Origin: Bradyrhizobium paxllaeri | GTDB taxonomy: Bacteria; Pseudomonadota; Alphaproteobacteria; Rhizobiales; Xanthobacteraceae | DNA: 64,000 bases | Reading direction: 5' to 3' | Assembly: GCF_001693515.2 (NCBI RefSeq) | Contig: NZ_CP042968.1 | Coordinates: 5,890,001-5,954,000 of the forward strand | Shown here: one piece after another, positions 18,385-27,574 of the stretch | Layout of the letters: the number at the start of each line of letters is the position of its first letter | Numbering within the stretch: position 1 is the stretch's first letter | Program-made: the position numbers and the translations under genes | The notes under the pieces: generated by a model | Database searches by the model: none | What the model was told of the DNA's origin: nothing | The model's input: only the letters and a program-made list of their open reading frames with translations

Positions 18385-19100
18385 CAGTCCCGCCGTCACT
18401 TTGCCAGCGATACGTTTGCAGCTGTTCATCGGTGCATGGGCGGCGGAGCCCGCCGCAGTTGCAGAGCGCGATTGCGCCAGCGCGCGACTCGTCGGACGAA
18501 GCCAATAATGAAGGTGAAGAACTGAGGCATTCGTTCCGATTCTCTCCCGGAGTCGCGCTGTGACCGTTGCGATGGCGCCGAACTGGCGGGCAAAGCATTG
18601 CGGGTAGATTACGTTCTGGCATTAGTTTCGCGTATTGCGTTCGCAATCCAGACGTCGGAAAATGGTTGGGGAGGATTTCGCAACGCGAGGTCAACACACG
18701 AATGCGCGTTCCTCTTATGAGTACGGACAGTTGCGGATCGATGTTTGACAAACTCAGGTGCAGCTGCAGCGCGATGCGTACGGCCGGCCACCGGCCCTTC
18801 GCTCAGGGCTAGTCTTGGCCAACAACTCCGTTTTGCCAGCCAACTACCGGACATCGACACGTCAGACGATCAGACAGGTTATGGCGGCCCCCACCAGGCT
18901 GACGGCCGAGCGCCATCTAGCCGCCGGAACCAATTTGCTGCTGGGCGGTGGACGAAAGGAAGGAGGCGTTGGGTTCGAAGTCTAATGGCTGCCCGGAGGG
19001 TCGCCGGCAGTCCCGCATTGCGCCGCGCACGGGCCAGTCGTAATCCTACTGTAATGTTACGGTCATCTTTCGACCATCTGTACTATTGTGGGAGAACGAG
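18385..19100. other. Intergenic region between divergent efflux and two-component genes
   Basis: Open frames in this stretch lack family features. The last 60 bp carry the GTAA repeat promoter element of the response regulator at 19101. The rest may hold the promoter of the NodT-like gene, but I see no clear motif. Confidence 0.4.
19040..19065 (+). promoter_or_regulatory. GTAA repeats phased at 11 bp (candidate response-regulator operator)
   Basis: GTAA at 19040-19043 and 19051-19054, then GTCA at 19062-19065, each 11 bp apart. The sequence GTAATCCTACTGTAA differs from the site at 9780-9766 by one base. It lies 36 bp before the regulator's start. Confidence 0.6.
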
Positions 19101-19775
19101 TTGCGATCGTTGGTCATCGAGGATGACGGGCACTTGGGGCCTTGGTTGAGGAAAACGCTCGCGACCTCTATCGGCGGAGCCGAACTGGTCGCGACCCTCG
19201 ATGAGGCCTTGGCGGCTATCGCGGTTCGTCAATTTGACTTGATTGTGATCGATCGGCGGCTTCCGGATGGTGACGGTGTCGAGCTGCTTGCACGGCTGCG
19301 AGGGCTGCAGCCTCGTCCCGGCATACTCGTTTTGACAGCGCTCGATGATCCGATCGACATTGCCCGAGCGCTCGACGCGGGCGCCGACGACTACCTGGTC
19401 AAGCCTTTCGAACCGATCGAGCTCATCGCGCGCGCCAAGGCGGTGGTCCGGCGGCTTCAGCTCGATCAAGGAGGCCTAGTCGCCGTGGCCAATTTGACGT
19501 TCGACCTGGCGTTGAGAACCGCTTACATCGACGGTGAACCCGTTGTCGTTCCAAGGCGCGAACTCGCCCTGCTGGAGGCGCTCGCGCGACGGGCGGGACA
19601 AGTTGTCTTGCGCGAAACGTTGGAAGCTGCGGCGTATGGTTTTGACGACGAAATTCAGTCAAATGCCATCGACGCTCATGTCTCCCGCCTGCGCCGGCGG
19701 CTTCGCGAGAATGGATGTAAGGCAGCAATCAAGCCTCTGCGTGGGCTCGGGTACTTGTTGAGCGACACGCGATGA
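19101..19775 (+). CDS. OmpR-family response regulator (paralogue of the one at 9045-9716)
   Basis: A 224-residue receiver plus winged-helix regulator closely similar along its length to the regulator at 9045-9716. Shared phrases include LTALDDPIDIARALD and YGFDDEIQSNAIDAHVSRLRRRLRE in parts. The phospho-acceptor aspartate is in VVIDRRLPDGDG-like IVIDRRLPDG. The TTG at 19101 is chosen because GGGAG lies six bases upstream and it gives an N-terminus (RSLVIEDD) aligned with its paralogue. It overlaps the kinase by ATGA. It probably controls its own operon and perhaps the exporter 3' of it. Confidence 0.9.
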   Translation: MRSLVIEDDGHLGPWLRKTLATSIGGAELVATLDEALAAIAVRQFDLIVIDRRLPDGDGVELLARLRGLQPRPGILVLTALDDPIDIARALDAGADDYLVKPFEPIELIARAKAVVRRLQLDQGGLVAVANLTFDLALRTAYIDGEPVVVPRRELALLEALARRAGQVVLRETLEAAAYGFDDEIQSNAIDAHVSRLRRRLRENGCKAAIKPLRGLGYLLSDTR

Positions 19776-21157
19776 GAGGGTTTCGCCGCTCCATTACTTT
19801 GATTACGGCCACGCTCTTGAGCGTCGTCATCACGATCGTAGTGGTATGTACTGCTGTCTTGCTTCTTGGCCTCGTCGGCGACGACGGCGGCTACGCCCAG
19901 TATGATGCTGCGACGGCCATCAAGGCGGCAATTTCTCGGAATGAACGAGGCGAGCTGGTCATCAACGAGCATCGCGCTCAGACCGCGAAGCCCACGCCAA
20001 CGGTCTCAGAGTTTAAGCGGGACTTTCCAGGATTTTGGTTCGTTGTCTCGGATGGCCACAACGTCCTCCACTACGGACCTGTCCCCGAGCGCATAATGGC
20101 AGGCCTAGCCCATCAGGGGGACAGGGCTTCGTCTTCTGGATACGAGGTCCACGGGGAGTCGATGCAACTGGTTCGATCGGCGTCGATCGCCCAGACAGAC
20201 GCTGGCAACGTTTTGATTGAGGTCGGCGGCGTTGCTTACAGCGGAACACAGATTGCGATAGGTACGATTAAAGACACGTCTTTCATGACCATTCCCATTC
20301 TTGTCGTCCTGATCACCACGGTTCTCGCTGCACTTGTGATCGTACCGGTGCTGATCGCGCGCCCCGTACGCCGCGCCGCGGCGGCCGCTGAGATGATCGA
20401 CGGCGCTGGCGAGGGAGTTCGCCTGCCCGAGCAAGGTGCCCCTTTGGAACTGATTCCAATGGTCAGTGCTTTCAATCGCGCACTGGAACGGATCGATGCG
20501 ACGGTTGCTGCGCAGCGCCGTTTCTTATCCAATGTTGCCCACGAATTGCGGACACCCTTGGCGCGAGTCCGGACGCGCCTGGAAGATATCGATGACAAGA
20601 CATTGAAAGCAGCGCTCGTTGCGGATCTTCAGTCGCTTTCCTCCACCGTAACAATGCTGCTGCAGTTGGCGCGGCTCTCATCGGGTCCTGCGGAATCCGC
20701 CGACGTGGATCTTGTAGAATTGACGAAACGCATCGCCGCCGAACACGGCCCAACAGCTCTGTACTCCGATATCGAGATTGAGTTCTCCAGCCCGGCGGAG
20801 ATCGTCAAAATCAAGGGCTCCGACCAAGCCATTGGTATCGCACTCTCCAATATTGTTCGTAACGCGTTGCAATACTCGCGTCGAGGTCAGCAGGTCCTGA
20901 TCGAGGTGGACCGAACCGCGACGGTGCGCGTCGTCGATCATGGCCCAGGGATTAAACCTGAGGACAGGGCCGCGGTGCTTCAGCCTTTCGTCCGGCGTCG
21001 GCAGGATGGCGATGGCACCGGACTTGGACTTGCAATTGTCGCGCAGGTAATGGCCTTGCACAAAGGCTTCGTCACGATCGAAGACACTGTCGGCGGAGGG
21101 ACGACTGTCGTTCTGAAATTCTCTCCTTTGACCCCTTCTCAAAGCCAGCTTCACTAA
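19772..21157 (+). CDS. Sensor histidine kinase, partner of the 19101 regulator
   Basis: A 461-residue inner-membrane kinase. It has one membrane helix at about residues 8-32, a periplasmic domain, a second helix (FMTIPILVVLITTVLAALVIVPVLI) and a HAMP-like linker (ARPVRRAAAAAEMIDGA). The H-box is NVAHELRTPLARVRTRL, the N-box LSNIVRNALQYS and the G-boxes VDHGPGI and GDGTGLGLAIVAQ. The terminal strand VGGGTTVVLKFSPL is intact, which shows what the frameshifted paralogue at 7609-9048 has lost. The signal is unknown; linkage to efflux genes suggests envelope stress or a toxic compound. Confidence 0.92.
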   Translation: MRGFRRSITLITATLLSVVITIVVVCTAVLLLGLVGDDGGYAQYDAATAIKAAISRNERGELVINEHRAQTAKPTPTVSEFKRDFPGFWFVVSDGHNVLHYGPVPERIMAGLAHQGDRASSSGYEVHGESMQLVRSASIAQTDAGNVLIEVGGVAYSGTQIAIGTIKDTSFMTIPILVVLITTVLAALVIVPVLIARPVRRAAAAAEMIDGAGEGVRLPEQGAPLELIPMVSAFNRALERIDATVAAQRRFLSNVAHELRTPLARVRTRLEDIDDKTLKAALVADLQSLSSTVTMLLQLARLSSGPAESADVDLVELTKRIAAEHGPTALYSDIEIEFSSPAEIVKIKGSDQAIGIALSNIVRNALQYSRRGQQVLIEVDRTATVRVVDHGPGIKPEDRAAVLQPFVRRRQDGDGTGLGLAIVAQVMALHKGFVTIEDTVGGGTTVVLKFSPLTPSQSQLH

Positions 21158-21402
21158 ACGCAGAATTGAAGATGTCTGAGTTGGTTCAGCTGCGCTACCG
21201 CGCGGGGTCCCAGCGTCAAGGCTAGTATTTCGCTTGTAAACGCAAGACTTATGACCGTCAGCAGATCTTGCAATCCGTAATGTTTGCGCAAGGTTGAGCG
21301 GAGATTCATTCAACCCGGATGATGGCTAGTCCAAAAGGAGCGCGCGGCAAACGCAGCTTCTAGATTAGCGACGATGCGGGATCGGTGAGGTTGGCTCCAA
21401 AG

Positions 21403-22821
21403 ATGTACTCAGTGAAGTCCGAAGACAAAGCCCAGGAGGGCATGGAACTGCTTCTCGAATCGCCACGTCTCGACACGGCAACCGACCAAGTCGAAGGCGA
21501 AGGCGGAGTGTTGTCCAAGGAGGCCCTTCTCGCTAGTCACCGGCCCTCTCGCTGGTTGCGCTGGGTTGTAATCTGTGCCGGGCTTTTGATCGCCGCGGGG
21601 GGTATGGCTGCGCTGTGGCTCGCGTCGTCTCCAGATCCCGGCTATGTCACGGAGTCGATCCGGCGTGGGCCGCTGAAGGTTACGGTATTGGCGACTGGAA
21701 AGCTCGCGCCCACCAATCGGGTTGATGTTGGAACGGAGTTGTCCGGAATCATCCGTCGTGTCCTCGTCGAGAATAATGACCGCGTCGCCAGAGGGCAGCT
21801 TCTTGCCGAGCTCGACCCCTCGAAGCTCGATGATGCTGTCGTTCGAGCTCAGGCCGCCCTACGCGTCGCCGAGGCAAATGTCGAAACGGCAACGGCAACC
21901 ATCGGCGAAACGCGAGCGACTTTGACGCGTTTGCAGGAGATCTGGCGATCGTCGAGTGGAAAGGCACCCGCCAAAGCCGAGTTGGAGACGGCTGAGGCGG
22001 CGTTCGCGCGCGCAAAAGCGGCACTCGTGTCCGCCACTGCGGAAGTCTCTCAGGCGCGTGCTCGGTTGTCGACAGATGAAACAGACCGGGCAAAGGCTGC
22101 CATTCGGGCCCCAATCGATGGCGTAGTTCTGAGCCGTCAGGCGGAACCTGGCCAGACGGTTGCGGCGTCATTCCAAACACCCGTTCTGTTCACGATCGCT
22201 GGCGATCTTGCCGCCATGAAGCTTGAAGTCAGCATCGACGAAGCTGATGTTGGTCAAGTGAAGTCTGGGCAAGCGGCTACTTTCGCCGTTGACGCCTTTC
22301 CCGATCGTAGCTTTCCAGCGACCATCGTTAGCGTCAATCTCGGTCCAAAGACGACGAATAGTTCAGCAACGCAAGGCGCCGCAGCGACGCCGGCCGCATC
22401 AGCGGCCCCGACGTCTGTCGTCACCTATACGGCCGTTCTGAACGTTAGCAACACGGATGGCAGCCTTCGTCCCGGCATGACGGCGCTCGCAACGATCGTC
22501 ATAAACAACAAGGCAGATGTGCTGCTGGCTCCCAATGCAGCATTTCGTTATAAGCCAGCGGCCACGCCGGAACTGCCGGCATCTGGCGGATTCCTCGGTT
22601 CACTGTTCGATGATGCAGCGCCTGAGCAGCCGCTCGCGGACGAACGTCCTGCGGCCAAGCACGGCGAACAGCGAATCTTGCACACGATGGACGGCAATCG
22701 CCGCCTCAGGCAAGTGAAAGTAAAGATCGGCCCAACGGACGGACGACTGACAGAAATTCTCGAAGGCGATCTCGCGGCCGGAACTGACGTCGTGACTGGT
22801 CGACGGGCCTCCGGCACATGA
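21403..22821 (+). CDS. MacA-like membrane-fusion protein of an ABC exporter
   Basis: A 472-residue periplasmic adaptor. A cytoplasmic N-terminus of about 55 residues precedes one membrane helix (WVVICAGLLIAAGGMAALWL). Lipoyl halves (VGTELSGIIRRVLVENNDRV and APIDGVVLSRQAEPGQTV) flank a helical hairpin, then come beta-barrel domains. An inserted Ala/Thr-rich loop (SSATQGAAATPAASAAPTS) is typical of this subgroup. The start is uncertain: GTG at 21385, ATG at 21403 or ATG at 21442. The stop overlaps the ATPase gene by ATGA. It should link the ABC pump to an outer-membrane channel such as the NodT-like protein. Confidence 0.88.
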   Translation: MYSVKSEDKAQEGMELLLESPRLDTATDQVEGEGGVLSKEALLASHRPSRWLRWVVICAGLLIAAGGMAALWLASSPDPGYVTESIRRGPLKVTVLATGKLAPTNRVDVGTELSGIIRRVLVENNDRVARGQLLAELDPSKLDDAVVRAQAALRVAEANVETATATIGETRATLTRLQEIWRSSSGKAPAKAELETAEAAFARAKAALVSATAEVSQARARLSTDETDRAKAAIRAPIDGVVLSRQAEPGQTVAASFQTPVLFTIAGDLAAMKLEVSIDEADVGQVKSGQAATFAVDAFPDRSFPATIVSVNLGPKTTNSSATQGAAATPAASAAPTSVVTYTAVLNVSNTDGSLRPGMTALATIVINNKADVLLAPNAAFRYKPAATPELPASGGFLGSLFDDAAPEQPLADERPAAKHGEQRILHTMDGNRRLRQVKVKIGPTDGRLTEILEGDLAAGTDVVTGRRASGT

Positions 22822-23531
22822 CAGCACCGGTCATCCGTCTGCGAGATGTCATGAAGAACTACGGCTCGGGAGACGCCCCCTTCCGAGCGCTTCGCGGCGT
22901 CGATCTCGACATCGCGACAGGTTCATTTGTAGCCGTGATGGGACCCTCAGGATCCGGAAAATCGACTTTGATGAACATTCTTGGCTGCCTGGACGTTCCC
23001 ACCAGCGGATCGTTCCGGTTTAAGGATGTCGCGGTCGAGCGTTTGGGTCAGGACGAAAGAGCGTTGTTGCGGCGGCGACACCTCGGCTTCGTGTTTCAAG
23101 GCTTCAACCTGCTCGCTCGCACCACCGCCATCGAGAATGTCGAGTTGCCGCTGGTCTATCGGCGGGACGATCGACGCCGGCGCCGCGCGGCGGCCATGGA
23201 AGCGCTTGAGCGCGTTGGACTTGGTCCCTGGGCGCAGCACACGCCTGCTGAGTTGTCCGGCGGTCAGCAACAACGTGTCGCAATTGCGCGTGCGATCGCG
23301 ACTGGGCCCGCAGTGCTGTTGGCGGATGAGCCAACCGGGAATCTCGATAGCCAGCGGTCCGTAGAAATCATGATGCTGTTGCGCGAGTTGAACCAAATTG
23401 GCGGAATTACGATCGTGATGGTCACGCATGAAGCAGACATGGCTGCATTTGCGCAGATTACAATTCACGTTCGGGATGGCCTGATTGATCGGATCGATCG
23501 TGCCGGCAGCACAAGGTCGAGCTCGTGCTGA
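22818..23531 (+). CDS. ABC exporter ATPase, MacB/LolD type
   Basis: A 237-residue ATP-binding protein with Walker A GPSGSGKSTLM, Q-loop FVFQGFNLLARTTAIENVELPL, signature LSGGQQQRVAIARAI, Walker B VLLADEPTGNLD and switch histidine in MVTHEAD. The N-terminal phrase on pairing with macrolide-type transporters is typical of the MacB/LolD class (3.A.1.122/125). In this operon ATPase and permease are separate genes, unlike fused MacB of E. coli. It overlaps the adaptor by 4 bp and the permease by 7 bp, so the three are translationally coupled. Confidence 0.93.
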   Translation: MTAPVIRLRDVMKNYGSGDAPFRALRGVDLDIATGSFVAVMGPSGSGKSTLMNILGCLDVPTSGSFRFKDVAVERLGQDERALLRRRHLGFVFQGFNLLARTTAIENVELPLVYRRDDRRRRRAAAMEALERVGLGPWAQHTPAELSGGQQQRVAIARAIATGPAVLLADEPTGNLDSQRSVEIMMLLRELNQIGGITIVMVTHEADMAAFAQITIHVRDGLIDRIDRAGSTRSSSC

Positions 23532-24727
23532 GCGCCAGCGTTGTACTGGCAATCCGGGAGATTCGTCGCCATCTGCTGCGATCGTTGCTAACGGTGCTCG
23601 GCATCATCATCGGTGTCGCAGCGGTGATCGTAATCGTCACGGTGGGCCGCGGTGCAACTGTCAAGATCGTGAAGCAAGTCTCTGAACTCGGCGCTAATCT
23701 CCTGATCGTCGAACCGGGCCGCCTCCGAATGGGCGGCACCGAAAATCCACCGCCTTTTCACATCCAGGATGTGGAGGCCGTTCGCTCCCAACTCCGCGGA
23801 GTCCGTGCCGTTGCACCCCAGGTCCGAACCGCGGTCGTTGCTGTTCGGAGCGGGATAAATCGAAGGGTGTCTGTTGATGGCGTTACCGATGAATATTTGA
23901 TCGCGCAGAGTTGTACGCTCGCCAGCGGACGCCGCTTCACGCCCGAGGAGGAGGAACTGGGCAAGACGGTCTGTTTGATCGGCGCGGAAATCAGACGCAG
24001 CTTCTTTCGTGACGAGGATCCGCTCGGAAAGCCAATCAAACTGGAAGACTTGGTTTGCGAGGTTGTCGGTGTCCTCACTGCTCGCGGACAGAGCGGCTTT
24101 GGCGACGATCGGGACTCGACAATCGTGCTGCCTTTGAAAGCGGTCCAACGACGGCTGAGTGGAAACCGCGAGGTCCAGACAATCTTGATCGCCGTCGACC
24201 CGACCTATTTGACTGCCGATCTCAAGAGTTCGCTCACCTCCTTGTTGCGCGAGCGGCGACGACTGGCCACCGGCACACCGGACAATTTCTCGATCACTGA
24301 CACCAAGCAGATCATCGATGCGGTTTCCGGTGTTTCCAAGGCGATGACGGCATTGCTAGGAGCCGTTGCGGCGGTGAGCTTGCTGGTTGGCGGCATCGGC
24401 ATCATGAATGTCATGCTGGTCTCAGTGACTGAGCGAACGCGCGAAATCGGCATTCGCATGGCGATCGGTGCGGTTCCGCGTGATGTCCTGCTCCAGTTTC
24501 TCGTCGAGGCAATGATCCTCGCCTGTCTCGGCAGCGTCGCCGGGATTACGTTTGCGCTGATCTGCAATCTCCTGCTCGCGTCGATCTTGACAATTCCCTT
24601 TCTATTCGATCCTTGGATCAATCTCGCCTCGTTCCTATTTTCGCTGTTCCTCGGCATCGGATTCGGATATTTCCCGGCGCGACGCGCCGCAACGCTCAAT
24701 CCAATCGAGGCGCTTCGCCATGAATAG
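23525..24727 (+). CDS. ABC exporter permease, MacB-like FtsX domain protein
   Basis: A 400-residue permease with an N-terminal helix (LLRSLLTVLGIIIGVAAVIV), a periplasmic MacB core domain (about residues 50-260) and three C-terminal helices forming the FtsX domain. The latter starts at MTALLGAVAAVSLLVGGIGIMNVMLVSV in parts and ends PARRAATLNPIEALRHE, the family's typical C-terminus. It starts at a GTG overlapping the ATPase stop. With the adaptor and an outer-membrane factor it should form a mechanotransmission-type tripartite exporter driven from the periplasm. The substrate is unknown. Confidence 0.93.
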   Translation: MLSASVVLAIREIRRHLLRSLLTVLGIIIGVAAVIVIVTVGRGATVKIVKQVSELGANLLIVEPGRLRMGGTENPPPFHIQDVEAVRSQLRGVRAVAPQVRTAVVAVRSGINRRVSVDGVTDEYLIAQSCTLASGRRFTPEEEELGKTVCLIGAEIRRSFFRDEDPLGKPIKLEDLVCEVVGVLTARGQSGFGDDRDSTIVLPLKAVQRRLSGNREVQTILIAVDPTYLTADLKSSLTSLLRERRRLATGTPDNFSITDTKQIIDAVSGVSKAMTALLGAVAAVSLLVGGIGIMNVMLVSVTERTREIGIRMAIGAVPRDVLLQFLVEAMILACLGSVAGITFALICNLLLASILTIPFLFDPWINLASFLFSLFLGIGFGYFPARRAATLNPIEALRHE

Positions 24728-24811
24728 AAACGTGGATCGGATTCCACGATCGGCAAATAGCAAAGCGCTGTACGCATGCCCGCTCGCCCCAGGCCGGCCC
24801 TGGTTAAACGT

Positions 24812-24826
24812 GTAACACTACGGTAA
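24812..24826 (+). promoter_or_regulatory. Third GTAA-N7-GTAA site, without an intact regulated gene
   Basis: GTAACACTACGGTAA has the same 11-bp phased GTAA pair as the sites upstream of the two response regulators. It is 85 bp after the exporter permease stop and is followed by short or decayed frames, so it may be an orphan promoter of a lost operon. Confidence 0.45.
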
Positions 24827-25085
24827 CGCGGCAGCCCTAGCACGACACATGTGTCTTTCGATGGTGGCCCTCATTATCGCCTCGCCTGTGCCAGCGTCGA
24901 TTCGAACCGGCGTGACGATGATCGAGTTTGTGCATGTTATCGAAGGTACAACCGATGAGGCTTACGGTCGCCTCGTAATCCGACACCTATCGCCCTGGTC
25001 ACTGCGCACCGGCAAGCCTGCTGGCAAAGTCACCAGGGATTGGCAGTCCCGCCTCTGCTGCGCAGGGACCTAGTGGAGCAAAGCA

Positions 25086-25256
25086 ATGACTGTTTCCGCG
25101 CTTGTAATGATCATCATCTTAGCTGCCATTAGTGCAATGTCACTCGTGATGTTTCTCCATCCACAGCACCGCTCGCCTTCGCAGAACAGCGATCTCGATC
25201 GACGTCAGCGCGTCCGCGTGCGGTCAGCACCAACACCGCCAGGACGGCGGAGTTGA
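25086..25256 (+). CDS. Small single-helix membrane peptide, tentative
   Basis: A 56-codon frame with a GGAG ribosome site. An N-terminal membrane helix (LVMIIILAAISAMSLVMFL) is followed by a basic, Pro/Arg-rich tail. It could be a genuine small membrane protein or a fragment of a decayed transporter, since a likely transporter relic follows at once. I do not recognise it. Confidence 0.35.
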   Translation: MTVSALVMIIILAAISAMSLVMFLHPQHRSPSQNSDLDRRQRVRVRSAPTPPGRRS

Positions 25257-25450
25257 CAGAAGGCCTCATGCTCTGTGGGGAACGGTCAGGCAACAACAGC
25301 ATCTTGGCGGCAGCGACGGGCTTGATCATGCTTTCTGCCCCGCCCGACCGTGCAGGGACGGCCGCCATCAGTGCCCGGTCGCACTCGTCATAATCGACCT
25401 GTGGGCACTCGCGCTTTTAGCCTTTTGACCGAGCGTTCGGAACCGTGATC
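25257..25450 (+). pseudogene. Possible relic of a QacA/SmvA-like MFS transporter
   Basis: The frame reads SILAAATGLIMLSAPPDRAGTAA and, about 100 bp later in another frame, FGTVIGVAMP. In 14-helix MFS drug transporters these phrases occur in this order (APPERAG, then YELG..FGTVIG). No longer similarity is visible, so the call is tentative. The surrounding 24728-25535 interval otherwise holds no intact gene. Confidence 0.3.
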
Positions 25451-25535
25451 GGCGTTGCGATGCCATCTTCTCGTGACGGCCATTCTCATCTGCCTCAGGG
25501 CCCGGCGTTCTCGTATGCTCCAATGGAAATGATCA

Positions 25536-27311
25536 ATGGAACGCGAGGATATCCCATATGACGAGTTGGCGGCTTCGCATGTTTCCGCGCGCCGCGTGCT
25601 CGGTCTGTTCAAGCCTTATGTCGGCCACGTGCTCACTGTGCTTGTTCTTATCCTCGCGTCGTCGATTGCGGGAACCGTTGCGCCTTTTCTGTTGCGGGCG
25701 ATCGTCGATGACGCATTGCCGCACGGCGACCTCCGCCTGCTGGCGCTGCTAGCTGGTGGCCTCATCGCGATCGCTTGCCTGGGCGCTGCGATCACCGTGC
25801 TGCAGGCCCTGGTTACATCCAAGGTCGGTCAGGCGATCATGCACGACTTGCGGGTGCGGGTATACGCGCATCTGCAGTCGCTCTCACTCGGGTTTTTCAC
25901 CGCAACGCGGACAGGCGAGGTCCAGTCACGCATCGCCAGCGACATCGGCGGCCTGCAGGCACTAGTCACTCACACCGCCGGCGACCTGACGCGCAATGTC
26001 AGCACTGTGGTGATGACCACCATCGCCATGCTAGCGCTGGAGTGGCGGCTGGCGCTCTTTTCCTTCCTTGTACTGCCGATAGCGATATGGATCAGCCATC
26101 GTGTCGGGCGCATGCGCGAGACGATCACCTACGAGCAGCAACTACGGATCGCGGATATGTCCTCGGCCGTGCAGGAATCGCTTTCGGTTTCCGGCATCAT
26201 TCTCGCGCGCACGATGGGTCGCACCCATCACCTGACCCGTCGGTTCGCCCGCACATCGGAAGGCGTCGCAGCGCTCGAGGTGCGCTCCCACACGGCCGGG
26301 CAGTGGGAATGGTCGCTGATCGATCTGGTACTTCAGGCACTGCCGGCGCTCACCTTGCTGCTCGGCGGCTGGCTGATGAGCCAGGGCGCCGCGGTGACCA
26401 TCGGCACCCTGGTCGCCATGATCGCGCTGCAGGAGCAGCTTCTCTGGCCGCTGGAGGAAGTTCTGCAATCGGGCGTCCAGATCAGGACGACCCGCGCGTT
26501 ATTCGCGCGCATCTTCGAGTATCTCGACCGACCGGTCGAGATCACGGAACGCCCTGATCCTATCGTTTTCGACCAAAAAAAGATCCGTGGTGCGGTGCGA
26601 CTCCATGAGGTCTGCTTCTCCTATAACAAATCCGGGCCGCCGACGATCGCCGACGTATCGATCGACATTTCCGCCGGCTCGCACGTGGCGATCGTTGGTG
26701 CCACGGGATCTGGCAAGACCACGCTCGGCTATCTTCTGGCACGACTCTACGATGTTGATGCGGGCTCGATCCTCTATGACGGTGTCGATGTCCGTGATCT
26801 GAGCTTTCAATCACTGACGGAGGTGCTGGGTGTCGTCACCCAGGAGCCATACTTATTCAACGCAAGCATTGCCGACAATCTTCGCTTCGCCAAGCCGGAT
26901 GTCACGGACGATGAACTGGTTGCTGCGGCCAGGGTAGCCCAGATCCACGAGCTCATATTGGCGCTCCCAGATGGCTACAACACGCTGGTGGGCGAACGCG
27001 GCTATCGTTTCTCGGGTGGCGAAAAGCAGCGACTCGCCCTGGCCCGCACGATCCTGCGCAATCCCCGCGTACTGCTAATGGACGAAGCGACCAGCGCCCT
27101 CGACACGGCCACCGAGCGGGCCATGTCGGAGGCGCTTGCAGTGCTAGCCAAGGACCGCACCATCATCACCATCGCGCACCGGCTCTCCACCGTCCGATAC
27201 GCCGATCAGATCATCGTGATAGACAAGGGGTGCGTGGTTGAACGGGGTAACCATAACGAATTGCTCGCCCTCAATGGTGCCTACGCCCAATTGGTGCGCT
27301 CAGCAAATTGA
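25536..27311 (+). CDS. ABC exporter, fused permease and ATPase (MsbA/MdlB-like)
   Basis: A 591-residue half-transporter with six membrane helices (about residues 28-310) and a C-terminal ATPase. Walker A is GATGSGKTTLGYLL, Q-loop VVTQEPYLF, signature FSGGEKQRLALAR (Phe in place of the usual Leu), Walker B VLLMDEATSALD and switch TIAHRLSTVRYAD. It should work as a homodimer exporting a lipid or drug. The ATPase signature and the C-terminus (GNHNELLALNGAYAQLV) are standard. It stands alone, flanked by decayed sequence on both sides. Confidence 0.93.
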   Translation: MEREDIPYDELAASHVSARRVLGLFKPYVGHVLTVLVLILASSIAGTVAPFLLRAIVDDALPHGDLRLLALLAGGLIAIACLGAAITVLQALVTSKVGQAIMHDLRVRVYAHLQSLSLGFFTATRTGEVQSRIASDIGGLQALVTHTAGDLTRNVSTVVMTTIAMLALEWRLALFSFLVLPIAIWISHRVGRMRETITYEQQLRIADMSSAVQESLSVSGIILARTMGRTHHLTRRFARTSEGVAALEVRSHTAGQWEWSLIDLVLQALPALTLLLGGWLMSQGAAVTIGTLVAMIALQEQLLWPLEEVLQSGVQIRTTRALFARIFEYLDRPVEITERPDPIVFDQKKIRGAVRLHEVCFSYNKSGPPTIADVSIDISAGSHVAIVGATGSGKTTLGYLLARLYDVDAGSILYDGVDVRDLSFQSLTEVLGVVTQEPYLFNASIADNLRFAKPDVTDDELVAAARVAQIHELILALPDGYNTLVGERGYRFSGGEKQRLALARTILRNPRVLLMDEATSALDTATERAMSEALAVLAKDRTIITIAHRLSTVRYADQIIVIDKGCVVERGNHNELLALNGAYAQLVRSAN

Positions 27312-27402
27312 GGCCCACTGCTAGATCGCAACCTACAGCGCCCGCCCCACGAACGGTCTTTTGGACGAGCATGTGAGCGCCCGCATCATGGCCACTGATC
27401 GG

Positions 27403-27574
27403 ACCGTCGTCCGCCGACAACAGGATGGCGACGGCACACCGGACTTGGGCTCGCTGTCGTCGCGCAGGCATGGCGCTTCACAACGACGGCGTCACAATCG
27501 AGAATAAGTCGGGCGGTGGAACGACCGTCATGCTGATGTTTTTCGCCCTGAGCATCTCAGTGGTTAATCGCTAA
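27403..27574 (+). pseudogene. C-terminal relic of a third histidine kinase
   Basis: About 170 bp match the 3' end of the kinase gene at 19772-21157: GRRQQDGDG, GTGLGLAV-like codons broken by an inserted dinucleotide, then MALHNDGVTIENKSGGGTTVMLMF and a stop at 27574. Two small indels disrupt the frame. Everything upstream of the G2 box is missing. The nearest GTAA operator (24812) may once have served the same operon. Confidence 0.65.
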
